Assembly (NCBI GenBank): GCA_900757615.1
Contig: CAAEON010000017.1
Span: 1-64,000, forward strand
DNA from: an uncultured Collinsella sp.
GTDB lineage: Bacteria; Actinomycetota; Coriobacteriia; Coriobacteriales; Coriobacteriaceae
DNA: 64,000 bases
Direction: 5' to 3'
Numbering within the stretch: position 1 is the stretch's first letter; every line of letters begins with the position of its first letter. Of the stretch, positions 10,736 to 19,312 are shown piece by piece. Position numbers and translations under genes: made by a program. The notes under the pieces were generated by a model, which was given only the letters and a program-made list of their open reading frames with translations, did no database searches and had not been told where the DNA came from.

Positions 10736-12277
10736 CTACTGTGAGGTGCTGAGCGAGCGCCTGACTGCATCACGCCAGCCCGCAAGGTTTTGCTCGCGGC
10801 GCTCGGCGGACATGTGGGGAAGGAAGGTCCTAACGATCTGGGCATTTTGCTCCAGCTCTTCCAGGTCTTCCCAATAGCCGACGGCAAGACCCGCCAAGTA
10901 CGCGGCACCGATTGCCGTGGTCTCCACCGTCTCGCATTGCAGCACGGGGATATCCAGCAGGTCGGCCTGGAATTGCATGATGAACTCGTTGCGCGAGGCA
11001 CCGCCATCGACAGACAGGCGCTCAATCGAAAGCCCCACGTCCTGCTCCATGGCGCGCAGCACGTCGTAGCTCTGATATGCCATGGATTCGCAGGCGGCAC
11101 GTACGATGGTCGCACGGCTCGAGGCGCCGGTCAGACCGCACACGATACCGCGAGCATGCGGGTCCCACCAGGGAGCACCCAAACCCGCAAAGGCCGGAAC
11201 GAAGTAGCAGCCCTCGTTGTCGCTAATCGAAGCGGCGAGTTGTGCCGACTCGCTCACGCTCGAGATGATGCCCATGTTGTTGCGAAGCCAGTTCATCGTT
11301 GAGCCGGCGGCAAAAATAGAGCCCTCGAGCGCATAGCTGACTTTGCCGTCCGCAGCGATACCGATGGTGGAGACCAGGCCATTCTTGGATTCGACGATCT
11401 CGTCGCCGGTGTTCATGAGCATAAAGCAACCCGTGCCATAGGTGTTTTTGGTCTGGCCGGGACGGAAACAGCAGTGGCCGAACAGCGACGCCTGTTGGTC
11501 ACCCGCCACGCCCATGATGGGCGGCATGTTGGTCATGATGTCGCTCGCGACGCGGCCGTAGTCGCCCGAGCTCCAGCGAACCTCGGGCATCATGGAACGT
11601 GGAACGTCAAAGAGTGCCAGCAGGTCGTCGTCCCAATCGAGCGTATGGATATTAAAGAGTGCCGTGCGGCTGGCATTGGTGTAGTCGGTGGCAAAGACCT
11701 GGCCGCCGGTGAGGTTGTAGATGAGCCAGGTGTCGATGGTGCCAAACATGAGGTCGCCCGCCGCCGCGCTTTCGCGTGCGCCGTCGACGTTGTCGAGAAT
11801 CCACTGCACCTTGGAGGCCGAGAAATACGGGTCGAGCGTGAGTCCCGTGCGGGAGCGCACCAGCCCTTCTGCGCCCTGCTCGACAAGCTCGTCGATCAGA
11901 GGTGCGGTACGGCGGCACTGCCATACGATAGCGTTATAGATCGGCTGACCGCTCACGCGATCCCAGACCACCGTGGTCTCGCGCTGGTTGGAGATGCCGA
12001 TGGCAGCAATGCGGTCGGAGTGGATACCGCTCTTAAACTGGACTTCCATCATGACGGCGATCTGGCTAGCAAGGACCGCCATGGGGTCTTGCTCCACCCA
12101 GCCGGGACGCGGGAAGCTGGTTTTGACGCTGCGACGTGCCTGCGCGACGATGCATCCGTACTCGTCGACGATGGTCGCAAGTACCGAGGTGGTGCCGCAG
12201 TCGAGCGCCATGATGTAGGAACCGCCAAAGTCAAACGAGGCATCTTCCATGCCCAGGCTGCCCAGATTCAACGACAT
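10736..12277 (-). CDS. glpK: Glycerol kinase
   Basis: FGGY-family kinase that phosphorylates glycerol to sn-glycerol 3-phosphate. The protein is 513 aa. GVAGDQQASLFGH and KNTYGTGCFMLMNTG are typical of GlpK rather than other FGGY sugar kinases. The usual MALDQGTTS start motif reads MALDCGTTS at residues 23-31, after a 22-residue N-terminal extension that most homologues lack; Met23 is an alternative start. No glpF or glycerol-3-phosphate dehydrogenase is adjacent. It starts 13 nt after tsaC and probably shares its transcript. Confidence 0.93.
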   Translation of the reverse strand: MSLNLGSLGMEDASFDFGGSYIMALDCGTTSVLATIVDEYGCIVAQARRSVKTSFPRPGWVEQDPMAVLASQIAVMMEVQFKSGIHSDRIAAIGISNQRETTVVWDRVSGQPIYNAIVWQCRRTAPLIDELVEQGAEGLVRSRTGLTLDPYFSASKVQWILDNVDGARESAAAGDLMFGTIDTWLIYNLTGGQVFATDYTNASRTALFNIHTLDWDDDLLALFDVPRSMMPEVRWSSGDYGRVASDIMTNMPPIMGVAGDQQASLFGHCCFRPGQTKNTYGTGCFMLMNTGDEIVESKNGLVSTIGIAADGKVSYALEGSIFAAGSTMNWLRNNMGIISSVSESAQLAASISDNEGCYFVPAFAGLGAPWWDPHARGIVCGLTGASSRATIVRAACESMAYQSYDVLRAMEQDVGLSIERLSVDGGASRNEFIMQFQADLLDIPVLQCETVETTAIGAAYLAGLAVGYWEDLEELEQNAQIVRTFLPHMSAERREQNLAGWRDAVRRSLSTSQ

Positions 12278-12290
12278 CGCTTAAACCTTT

Positions 12291-13034
12291 CTATTGCATC
12301 GGGTCGGACAGGACCCGTTCGATCTCTGATGCGGGAAGTGCGCCTTGGCGCAGGAGCTGGAGCTCGCCGTGCTGAAACGACACGATGGTCGAGGCGTCGC
12401 GACACGGGGTCTCACCGGCGTCGACGGCAACATCGACCCCCTCCAGGATGCGACCCTCCACCGTGATAAAACTTGCCGGCGCGGGCGCGCCATGCGTGTT
12501 GGCGCTGGTGCAGGCAAGGGGGCTGCCACAGGCGCGAATGAGCGCCTGCACCACGGGCGAGGCCGAAGCGCGAAGTGCCACCGTGTCGTCGGCAGCGCGC
12601 ATAAAGGTCGGCACGCAGGGGGCTGCCTTGACCACGATAGTCAGGGCTCCCGGCCAGCATCGTCGCGCGAGTATGCGGGCATCTTCCGGGATATCCACGC
12701 CATAGCGGTCGAGTGCTTCGACGCCATCGACCAGCCAAGCGACGGTTTGCGTGAGTTCACGTTGCTTGAGAGTGAAGATACGGCGATAGCCGGTGCCGAG
12801 CGCAGGAACTGCGGCGCCATTGACGGCAGCCTGCGGATCGCGCGGCCACGATGGGAATTCGCTTGTATCTTGGGGCACGGCGTCCGAGAAGGCGTTGACT
12901 GCCACGGCGACACCGTAGACGGTCTCGGTCGGGATCAAAGCCAGGCCGCCGCGGCCGAGCACCTCGGCCGTGCGCTCGACGGCAAGCCGATGCGGCTCGC
13001 GCGTTCCCTCGTATACCCGATAGACCGTCTGCAT
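12291..13034 (-). CDS. tsaC: L-threonylcarbamoyladenylate synthase (Sua5/YrdC/YwlC type)
   Basis: Makes threonylcarbamoyl-AMP for t6A37 modification of tRNAs. The YrdC fold is recognised from LIPTETVYGVAV (33-44), RCWPGALTIVVK (125-136), VALRASASP, SPLACTSANTHG (171-182) and the late DAST and LLRQGA motifs. Between residues 49 and 83 there are about 20 residues more than in typical members, placed just before the substrate-binding basic motif, here LKQR. The C-terminal Sua5 domain is absent, as in E. coli TsaC. It follows the hicAB insertion and precedes glpK. Confidence 0.85.
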   Translation of the reverse strand: MQTVYRVYEGTREPHRLAVERTAEVLGRGGLALIPTETVYGVAVAVNAFSDAVPQDTSEFPSWPRDPQAAVNGAAVPALGTGYRRIFTLKQRELTQTVAWLVDGVEALDRYGVDIPEDARILARRCWPGALTIVVKAAPCVPTFMRAADDTVALRASASPVVQALIRACGSPLACTSANTHGAPAPASFITVEGRILEGVDVAVDAGETPCRDASTIVSFQHGELQLLRQGALPASEIERVLSDPMQ

Positions 13035-13168
13035 GTGTATGCCAGCCCCTTACGCTCTGGTGCAAGTTTGTTTACTGTGGGGCATTCTCGCACGAAACGT
13101 TCAACCTATTTGCCCAGAGCGCATGTTGGTTTGGTGAGCGGCTCTAGTAGTCGGTGAAAGTGAGGGGG

Positions 13169-13615
13169 TTATTGGACGGCTACGAACTTCTTTGGCCTGC
13201 CGGCGTGGCGTTCTTGGGCGGCGTAGCGCTCGATGCTGTCTATCGTTATCATCCGACGGCCGTCGACGAGTTCAACATCGAGCTTTCCGGCTTTGACCAG
13301 CGCGGTAATCCGCGGAGCGGAGACTTTGAGGTCCAGCGCTGCGTCTTTAAATGTTCGGCACGCCGCTTCCCGAGCGTCCTCGTGGTCGATTTCGACTGAA
13401 AGGGCCACGACCTCGGCCGAGCGTTCGTACCCTGCCGGAGTCAAACCGTTGTTGAGGTCGTCGGCCAAAAACGCCATCAGTGCCTCGGTAGCATGGGCAA
13501 TCGCTTCTTCGCGCGTATCGCCATCGGCAAAGGCGCCGGGAATCTGCGGGAAGCTAGCGCAGTAACCGTCGTCTTCTTTTATGAGAACGCAGTCATAGGT
13601 AAATCGCTGCCTCAT
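13169..13615 (-). CDS. hicB: HicB-type antitoxin
   Basis: Antitoxin of a type II HicAB module. The N-terminal part (about 1-70: FTYDCVLIKEDDGYCASFPQIPG) is the partially degraded RNase H fold that inhibits HicA. The C-terminal part (about 90-148) looks like a helix-turn-helix DNA-binding segment. The start ATG at 13615 has GGAGG at close spacing and lies 11 nt after the hicA stop codon; the frame extends upstream into hicA without support. It likely autorepresses through the palindrome at 13837-13858. Confidence 0.88.
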   Translation of the reverse strand: MRQRFTYDCVLIKEDDGYCASFPQIPGAFADGDTREEAIAHATEALMAFLADDLNNGLTPAGYERSAEVVALSVEIDHEDAREAACRTFKDAALDLKVSAPRITALVKAGKLDVELVDGRRMITIDSIERYAAQERHAGRPKKFVAVQ

Positions 13616-13626
13616 TTTGCCTCCAA

Positions 13627-13812
13627 CTACCATCCAGCTTGGCGACGAATACTTGCCCACGTGCCCTTCTTTGGTCGATCACCACCAGAGCCGTTCACGG
13701 TGACAACACGGTCACCAGAAACATACTTAGCATGACTACCGACTTGCGCGACCTTCACGAATCCATCGTGCTTGAGTAGGGCAATGATTTCCCGAAAGGT
13801 AGGAGGTTGCAT
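13627..13812 (-). CDS. hicA: HicA-type mRNA interferase toxin
   Basis: Small (61 aa) double-stranded-RNA-binding-fold toxin that cleaves mRNA when not bound by HicB. The catalytic histidine is in GSHAKYV (about residue 27), followed by the GG..PKKGTWASIRRQAGW ending typical of the family. The start has AAAGAGGT upstream. The toxin gene comes first, then the antitoxin, as is usual for HicAB. Confidence 0.88.
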   Translation of the reverse strand: MQPPTFREIIALLKHDGFVKVAQVGSHAKYVSGDRVVTVNGSGGDRPKKGTWASIRRQAGW

Positions 13813-13836
13813 GGGCCGACCTCTTTCAGCCGTCCT

Positions 13837-13866
13837 AATTATAAACTAATTTATAATTGTTGCTAA
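13837..13866 (-). promoter_or_regulatory. hicAB promoter and probable HicB operator
   Basis: Perfect palindrome of AATTATAAA (13837-13845) and TTTATAATT (13850-13858) with a 4-nt centre. On the minus strand the palindrome contains a TATAAT (-10, 13843-13838); a weak -35, TTAGCA, lies at 13866-13861 with a 17-bp spacer. An operator overlapping the -10 fits autoregulation by HicB. This AT-rich patch contrasts with the GC-rich surroundings. Confidence 0.6.
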
Positions 13867-13880
13867 CCAGTTAATAAATA

Positions 13881-15131
13881 TTACTGGCGCTGCTTGGGCT
13901 CGGTGACGATGGCTCGGACGATGCGGGGGCGATCGGTAAGGTCATGGACGATACGCACGTCCGAAAGGCCTGCCTGGCGACAGAGCTCGGCCGCGGCATC
14001 GAGGGTACCCTCGTAGAGCTCGCAGGCAAACAGGCCGCCGGCGCGCAGCATGTAAGGCGCCGCGTTGAGCAGGCGGCGGAAGATATCGAGGCCGTCGGCG
14101 CCGCCCTCGAGCGCCAGGTCGGGCTCAAAGTCCTTGACCTCGTGCGGCAGCGAGCGCATGACGTCGGTCGGGATGTAAGGTGGGTTGGAGACGAGCACAT
14201 CAAAGGTGCCCCACTCTTCGCGGGGAATGGAACTCACCAGGTTGGTGAGGCTAAAGGCAACCTCATCTGCCGTGAGGCCGAGGGTGTCGCGGTTTTTGGT
14301 GGCCAGATCGATGGCGCGCGACTCGATATCGGTGGCGGTGCAGGTAACGTGGCCGCGGCGCTCCCAGGCAAGGGAGAGCGAAATGCAGCCCGTGCCGCAG
14401 CCGACCTCGAGAACGCGGGCAGTGCGGGGCTCGGCTGGGGCAGGCGCAGCGGCATCCTGAGCTGAAACCGTCTCCTGGTCGGCACCCTCGATGGCGACGC
14501 CGTATTCGTCGAGCTCGGACTCGGCGGCTTCCGCGGCTTCGGCTTCTGCTGCCTGCGCGGCGGCTTCCTCGGCCTCGCGATCGGCCAGTTCCTCGGCATA
14601 AGCGCGACTGCCCAGCACATCGCCGCCTAGCGCCGCCTCGTCGGCAGCTGTGAGGTTGGCGGCACGGCGCTCGGCCGTCGCTCGCTCGTCGGCCAGCGCG
14701 GCCTCGGCCTTGCGTGCCTCCTCGACCTCATCGTTCCAAGGCAGCTCAACACGCTGACGGGCAGCGGCCTCGGGGCTCAGTACCTCGGCATCCAGATAAT
14801 TGAGGACTTCCTCGACGAGCATCTCGGTCTCGGGGCGCGGAATGAGCACACCGGGGGCGCACGCGACGTCGATCATGCGAAACTGCGTGCTGCCCGTGAT
14901 GTATTGCAGCGGCTCGCCCTTAGCGCGGCGGACAACGGCCGCATGCATGGTCTCGAGCTGGGCCGCGTTAAGCGTCTCGTCCATACGCATATATAGGTCA
15001 ATGCGCGCCAGGCCCGTGGCGGCGCACAGCAGCCACTCGGCAGAAAGACGGGGGTGCTCCTCGCCGCGCTCGGCCAGGTACTCCTTGGTCCACTCGAGAC
15101 AACGCTTGATGGTCCAAATCTCGTTTGCCAT
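13881..15131 (-). CDS. prmC: Release factor glutamine N5-methyltransferase with a large acidic insert
   Basis: Methylates the GGQ glutamine of release factors 1 and 2. The N-terminal helical domain (1-110) ends in IPRPETEML. The Rossmann domain has EVGCGTG (242-248) for SAM binding and NPPY (316-319) for the target glutamine. Between them, residues about 115-237 form a Glu/Ala-rich low-complexity insert that other PrmC proteins lack; total length is 416 aa against about 280. The start ATG (15131) fits the usual N-terminus. It is separated from prfA by a 589-nt gap. Confidence 0.92.
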   Translation of the reverse strand: MANEIWTIKRCLEWTKEYLAERGEEHPRLSAEWLLCAATGLARIDLYMRMDETLNAAQLETMHAAVVRRAKGEPLQYITGSTQFRMIDVACAPGVLIPRPETEMLVEEVLNYLDAEVLSPEAAARQRVELPWNDEVEEARKAEAALADERATAERRAANLTAADEAALGGDVLGSRAYAEELADREAEEAAAQAAEAEAAEAAESELDEYGVAIEGADQETVSAQDAAAPAPAEPRTARVLEVGCGTGCISLSLAWERRGHVTCTATDIESRAIDLATKNRDTLGLTADEVAFSLTNLVSSIPREEWGTFDVLVSNPPYIPTDVMRSLPHEVKDFEPDLALEGGADGLDIFRRLLNAAPYMLRAGGLFACELYEGTLDAAAELCRQAGLSDVRIVHDLTDRPRIVRAIVTEPKQRQ

Positions 15132-15270
15132 GGGGCCCTCCCCTCTTAAGCGCCGGACGGCGCGCGAATGTCGGAGCAGATTGTAAGCGAGGCCAGCGCT
15201 TGGCAAGGGGCGATTGAAGGCGATTATCGAGAATCAGCCCAGAATTTTGCACCGAGCTCGCTCAAAGTGT

Positions 15271-15378
15271 TCATTCGCTGACGTCTAAATTTGCATTCGT
15301 CAAGCTTTTGGCAAGGTTGCCCCAAAACTGACCAATATCTAACCAAGAACTTGCCACATCGCTTGACGCACGACCCAT
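15271..15378 (-). CDS. Possible short ORF or gene remnant
   Basis: A 35-codon frame from ATG at 15378, with GGAG nine bases upstream. The same frame is open without a start codon back to 15444, and its predicted peptide (IVQEVAERFLMGRASSDVAS and onward) reads like protein rather than shadow sequence. I do not recognise it. It may be the tail of a decayed gene or a small protein. Confidence 0.2.
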   Translation of the reverse strand: MGRASSDVASSWLDIGQFWGNLAKSLTNANLDVSE

Positions 15379-15585
15379 CAAAAATCGCTCCGCGACTTCT
15401 TGAACGATATTTTGAGCAATATTTTCGATAGCGGACTTATGCCGTCAATTACCTTAAGCAGGTAAGCAGCTCAAATGACATCACAGCCGACTGAATAAAA
15501 TATCAAGGCAATGTCACCAATGACTCCCTACGAATCATTTGACAACCAAGGAAACGCCGATGTTTTGGCAATGTCAGCGAGCGAC

Positions 15586-15720
15586 GTCCAGAGCGAACAA
15601 GTTGGCATGAAAAAGGCAAGGCATAGACCTTCTGGTCATGCCTTGCCTTTTGAATGACAAATTGTCGCTCTGGGCGGCGCGCAGCGTCGAGTCGTTACGC
15701 GGTTTGTAAAACCGCGTAAC
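15586..15720. repeat. Family A structured repeat, copy A2
   Basis: P1 pairs 15588-15596 with 15665-15673. P2 pairs GGCAT (15604-15608) with 15654-15658, one mismatch. P3 is a long hairpin (15611-15651) that on the minus strand ends in TTTTT and could terminate transcription of prfA. P4 pairs 15694-15705 with 15709-15720 and touches the prfA stop codon at 15721. About 90 bp are nearly identical to copy A3. Confidence 0.8.
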
Positions 15721-16788
15721 CTACACGGCCTGTGCCAGCTTCTCGGCACGCTCGGCGGCGGCGAGCGCCTCGATGACGGTGCCGAGCTGGTCGCCCAGGA
15801 GGACGCCGTTGTAGGTGGAGTTGAAGCCGATGCGGTGATCGGTCACGCGGTCCTGGGGCTGGTTGTAGGTACGGATCTTCTCGGAACGGTTGCCGTGGCC
15901 GATCTGGCTCTGGCGCTCGGCACCGAGCTCCGCCTGCTGCTTCTCGAGCTCCATCTCGTACAGACGGGCGCGCAGCATCTGCATGCAGACTTCGCGGTTC
16001 TGGATCTGGGAGCGCTGTTCCTGCGACTGCACCACGGTGTTGGTGGGCAGGTGGGTGATGCGCACGGCGGAGTAGGTGGTGTTAACGCACTGACCGCCAG
16101 GGCCGGAGGCACAGTAGGTATCGATGCGCAGGTCGGACTGGTTGATCTGAACGTCGATCTCCTCGGCCTCGGGAAGCACGGCGACGGTTGCCGTGGAGGT
16201 CTGGATGCGACCCTGGGACTCGGTCTTGGGAACGCGCTGGACGCGGTGCACGCCGGACTCGAACTTCATGACGGAGTAGACGCGGTCGCCCTCGACCTTG
16301 AACTCGATGGACTTAAAGCCGCCGGCCTCGCTGGGGCTGGAGTCGAGCACGGTGGTCTTCCAGCCGCGCGACTCGCAGAAGCGCTGATACATCTTGTACA
16401 GATCGCCGGCAAAGATGGCCGCCTCGTCGCCACCAGCGGCGGAGCGAATCTCGACGATGGTGTTCTTGTCGTCGTTGGGGTCGCTCGGGATGAGCATGTA
16501 CTTAATGTCTTCCTCGAGCTGGGGAAGCTTGGCCTCGTTTTCGGAGATGTCCATCTGGAGCATCTCCTTCTCATCGGCATCGGTAGTATCGTGGAGCATT
16601 TCCTTGGCGGCCTCGATGTCATCGAGCGCGCCGATGTACTCGCGCGAGGCAGCGATGAGGTCGGACTGGTGCGCGTACTCCTTGTTGAGACGCGTGAACT
16701 CCTTGATATCGGAGGCGACGGCCGGGTCGGAAAGCTTTTTCTCGAGCTCCTCGTAGGCCTTGATGATCTTTTCGAGCTTGTCGCGCAT
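15721..16788 (-). CDS. prfA: Peptide chain release factor 1
   Basis: Terminates translation at UAA and UAG. The 355 aa carry the PxT tripeptide of RF1 as PKT (VPKTESQGR), which sets UAG specificity. The catalytic GGQ is in ASGPGGQCVNTTYSAV, where the flanking residues differ from the usual SSGAGGQHVN form. The Gln of GGQ is the substrate of PrmC, encoded downstream. The start has AAAGGAG. The E-type hairpin and the M20 gene stop lie upstream. Confidence 0.97.
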   Translation of the reverse strand: MRDKLEKIIKAYEELEKKLSDPAVASDIKEFTRLNKEYAHQSDLIAASREYIGALDDIEAAKEMLHDTTDADEKEMLQMDISENEAKLPQLEEDIKYMLIPSDPNDDKNTIVEIRSAAGGDEAAIFAGDLYKMYQRFCESRGWKTTVLDSSPSEAGGFKSIEFKVEGDRVYSVMKFESGVHRVQRVPKTESQGRIQTSTATVAVLPEAEEIDVQINQSDLRIDTYCASGPGGQCVNTTYSAVRITHLPTNTVVQSQEQRSQIQNREVCMQMLRARLYEMELEKQQAELGAERQSQIGHGNRSEKIRTYNQPQDRVTDHRIGFNSTYNGVLLGDQLGTVIEALAAAERAEKLAQAV

Positions 16789-16983
16789 GACGGGACTCCT
16801 TTATATGCGTGAAGGTGAAAATCGGCAGAATTGATGGGGCGCACGGCGCCATTGCGGGGGTAAGTCCAGCTAGAGCATGTCGATCTTCAGATACATGCGC
16901 ATCCCTTCGCGTACGGGGTACATAGTTGCGGTCTAACCCATACATGATAGCGTGCGCAGGCAAACCTGCATATAACCCGCACG

Positions 16984-17018
16984 GAATCCGACAAAGGGAG
17001 AATCCCTTTGTCGGATTC
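16984..17018. repeat. Family E hairpin E1
   Basis: Sixteen-bp perfect arms (16984-16999 and 17003-17018) around the core CCGACAAAGGGA. It abuts the stop codon of the M20 peptidase gene. Four further hairpins with the ACAAAGG core occur at 23667, 35241, 50403 and 52892. Confidence 0.75.
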
Positions 17019-18433
17019 TAGAGCGTATGGAGCAGGGCGATGAGGAAGCGTACACCCTGGAGGTAGGCGCGGCGGGTGATGCGCTCGTTGGTGCCGTGGA
17101 CGCCGCGGTCGCACTCGTCATCGTCGACCACAAACGCCGAAAAACGAATGCATTCGGAGCAAATGTGCTGGTAGTTGGCAGCATCGGTCGCGCCGATCAC
17201 GGTCGAGGGAACAATCGCCAACGGCTCGGATGATCCGTTTTCCTCCGTCCCCTTTGGATCGCGGAAATAGCGGGCGGCGATGGAGCGAACCGCCTCGAGG
17301 CCGGGACCACCGATGCGCGGGGACGGCGAGGGCTCGGAGCTGCCGGGGCCCAGCTCCACTTCGACACGACCGGCAAGGTCCGCCCCGGCAACCGCCTCAC
17401 GGCAGCGCGCCACAACGTCGGCCACGCTCGTGCCCTCGAGCATGCGGAAGTTAATGTTGGCCCACATATCCTGCGGCATTACGTTGGCGCCGGCGCTGCC
17501 TCCCTCGATCTGCGTGGGCGCGCAGGTGGTCGTCACCAGCGGATAGAGCTTTTTGCTGGCGAGGCACTCGCGCACGATGGCATCCCCGTTGGCGGCAATC
17601 TCATCCGCCGTGTAGAGCCCCAGCTCGACAAGCTGCGCGGCAAGCAGATCGGTCACGCGCGTCGGCCACTCGATATCGCAGATTGCGGTGATGGCACGGC
17701 TCAACACCTCGAGCGACGTGCCGCCGTAGGGGTTGGAAGAATGCCCACCCGCGCTCTTTGTCTTGAGCACAATGTCGGCATAACCCTTCTCAGCCAGGTC
17801 GGCGTGCATGAGCCAACCCTCGCCCGCGTTGTACTCGGCAGCCGAAACAATACGGTAGTCACCCTCGTCGATCAGATATTCAAGTTCAACACCGCGCTCC
17901 TCGAGCACGCGGCCGATAGCTCCAGCGCCGTACTGCGTGGTTTCCTCGTCCTGGCCAAAGGCGAGCAACAGCGAACGCTTGTGCTCCCAGCCGTGCGCCA
18001 ACGCATACTCAACCGCCTCGAGAATGCCTGCGACCTGATCCTTCATGTCGATAGCGCCGCGACCCCAAATGTAGGTGTCGTCCACCTGTCCGCTAAAGGG
18101 GGCGTGCGTCCAGTCGGCCTCGGTACCCGGCACCACGGGGACCACGTCCATGTGGCCCATGAGCATGACGGGTTTGAGGGCGGAGTCGGAACCGCCAAGC
18201 GTCACCAACAGCGAGTGGTCGATAAGCTCGACCTCGCCCGCCGCAAACACGCGCGGCCAGGCCTGCTGCATATAGGCGCGCAGGTCGTCGAAGGGCTGCC
18301 AGTCCACCGCCTCGGCATCCATGCTCGAGATGGTCGGAAACGACAGCACGCGGCCCAAGCGCTCGCACGCGCCGGCCTCGTCCATATCGGCAAAATCGTC
18401 CTCATGCGCAAAGAAGCGCCAAACCTCGGCCAT
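17018..18433 (-). CDS. M20 family metallopeptidase
   Basis: Di-zinc carboxypeptidase/aminoacylase-type hydrolase, probably cytoplasmic. The 471 aa contain MGHMDVVP (His94, Asp96), WGRGAIDMKD (Asp129 bridging the metals) and FGQDEETT (Glu163/164 as catalytic base and ligand). Length and the late ATDAANYQHICSECIRF block resemble the carboxypeptidase S subgroup. The start is the ATG at 18433 after AAAGGA; a frame running upstream to 18784 is antisense overlap with the ABC gene. Its place after an amino-acid transporter suggests it trims imported peptides or N-acyl amino acids (inference). Confidence 0.9.
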   Translation of the reverse strand: MAEVWRFFAHEDDFADMDEAGACERLGRVLSFPTISSMDAEAVDWQPFDDLRAYMQQAWPRVFAAGEVELIDHSLLVTLGGSDSALKPVMLMGHMDVVPVVPGTEADWTHAPFSGQVDDTYIWGRGAIDMKDQVAGILEAVEYALAHGWEHKRSLLLAFGQDEETTQYGAGAIGRVLEERGVELEYLIDEGDYRIVSAAEYNAGEGWLMHADLAEKGYADIVLKTKSAGGHSSNPYGGTSLEVLSRAITAICDIEWPTRVTDLLAAQLVELGLYTADEIAANGDAIVRECLASKKLYPLVTTTCAPTQIEGGSAGANVMPQDMWANINFRMLEGTSVADVVARCREAVAGADLAGRVEVELGPGSSEPSPSPRIGGPGLEAVRSIAARYFRDPKGTEENGSSEPLAIVPSTVIGATDAANYQHICSECIRFSAFVVDDDECDRGVHGTNERITRRAYLQGVRFLIALLHTL

Positions 18434-18456
18434 GACATCCTTTCGATTGTGACGAC

Positions 18457-18480
18457 AAAGGCCGCCCCACGGGAGCGGCC
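18457..18480 (-). terminator. Hairpin after the amino-acid ABC transporter operon
   Basis: Minus-strand stem GGCCGCTCCC (18480-18471) with GGGGCGGCC (18468-18460), followed by TTT. It lies 24 nt after the ABC ATPase stop codon and before the M20 start, so it may reduce readthrough. Confidence 0.6.
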
Positions 18481-18504
18481 CTGCAACGCAGGCGTTTGCG
18501 CCGG

Positions 18505-19290
18505 TTATTTGTCCTCGAGATAGCGAGAGAGGAACTCGCGAGTGCGCTGATGTTTGGGGTTGCCAAAGAGCTCGGCCGGCGCGGCGTCCTCGAGCACCAC
18601 GCCCTTGTCCATAAAGACCACGCGGTCGGACACCGTGCGGGCAAAGGCCATCTCGTGCGTGACGACAACCATGGTCATGCCGTCGGCCGCGAGCTTGCGC
18701 ATGACCTCGAGCACCTCGCCCACGATCTCGGGGTCGAGTGCCGAAGTCGGCTCGTCGAACAGCATGATCTGCGGACTCATGCACAGGGCGCGAGCGATGG
18801 CCACGCGCTGCTTTTGGCCACCGGACAGGCGACCCACGGCGGCGTGCGCGAACTTTTCGAGTCCCACGCTCGCCAGATGCTCCATCGCGACCTTCTCGGC
18901 CTCGGCCTTGCTCATCTTTTTGAGCGTGACGGGCGCGAGCGTGCAGTTGTCGAGCGCATCCATGTTGTTGAACAGGTTAAAGCCCTGGAACACCATGCCG
19001 ATGTCCTCGCGGAGTTTATTGATATTGCAGCGCTCGGCCGTAAGGTCCTGGCCGTGGAACCAGATGTGGCCCGCGTCCGGGGTCTCGAGCAGGTTGAGGC
19101 AGCGTAGAAAGGTCGATTTGCCCGAACCCGAAGCACCGATGATGGTGACGACCTCGCCGGGATTGACGGACAAGTCGATACCCTTGAGCACCTCGAGCGA
19201 GCCGAAGCTCTTGCGCAGGCCCTCGACGCGGATGAGTGACTCTTTAGTTTGTGCGGCGGCCGCGGTGCCGGTAGTGGCGGTATCTGCCAT
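18505..19290 (-). CDS. Polar amino-acid ABC transporter, ATP-binding protein (GlnQ/HisP type)
   Basis: Drives ATP-dependent uptake of a polar amino acid at the membrane. The 261 aa hold Walker [10 protein letters not shown] (52-60), signature LSGGQKQR (155-162) and Walker [14 protein letters not shown] (175-187). An N-terminal Ala/Thr-rich leader of about 17 residues precedes the domain. The start ATG at 19290 follows GAGGAGA; an upstream extension to 19365 overlaps the permease gene. Last gene of the three-gene transporter operon. Confidence 0.94.
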   Translation of the reverse strand: MADTATTGTAAAAQTKESLIRVEGLRKSFGSLEVLKGIDLSVNPGEVVTIIGASGSGKSTFLRCLNLLETPDAGHIWFHGQDLTAERCNINKLREDIGMVFQGFNLFNNMDALDNCTLAPVTLKKMSKAEAEKVAMEHLASVGLEKFAHAAVGRLSGGQKQRVAIARALCMSPQIMLFDEPTSALDPEIVGEVLEVMRKLAADGMTMVVVTHEMAFARTVSDRVVFMDKGVVLEDAAPAELFGNPKHQRTREFLSRYLEDK

Positions 19291-19312
19291 GATGATTCTC
19301 CTCGTCTTAAGC

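Larger units (their letters stand above)
15132..15720. other. Gap between prfA and prmC, low GC in part
   Basis: No convincing conserved gene. Positions about 15260-15560 are clearly lower in GC than the flanks. It contains a 57-codon open frame without a good start (15444-15271, minus) and repeat copy A2 at the prfA end. These two genes are normally almost contiguous, so the gap looks like inserted or decayed DNA. Confidence 0.6.

Noticed and set aside
12345..13157. 270-codon frame antisense to tsaC
   Set aside because: Shadow frame; tsaC on the other strand has the YrdC motifs.
16873..16926. Short ORF (17 codons, MYPVREGMRMYLKIDML) upstream of prfA, possible leader peptide
   Set aside because: No ribosome site, no run of regulatory codons and no attenuator structure before prfA; probably chance.
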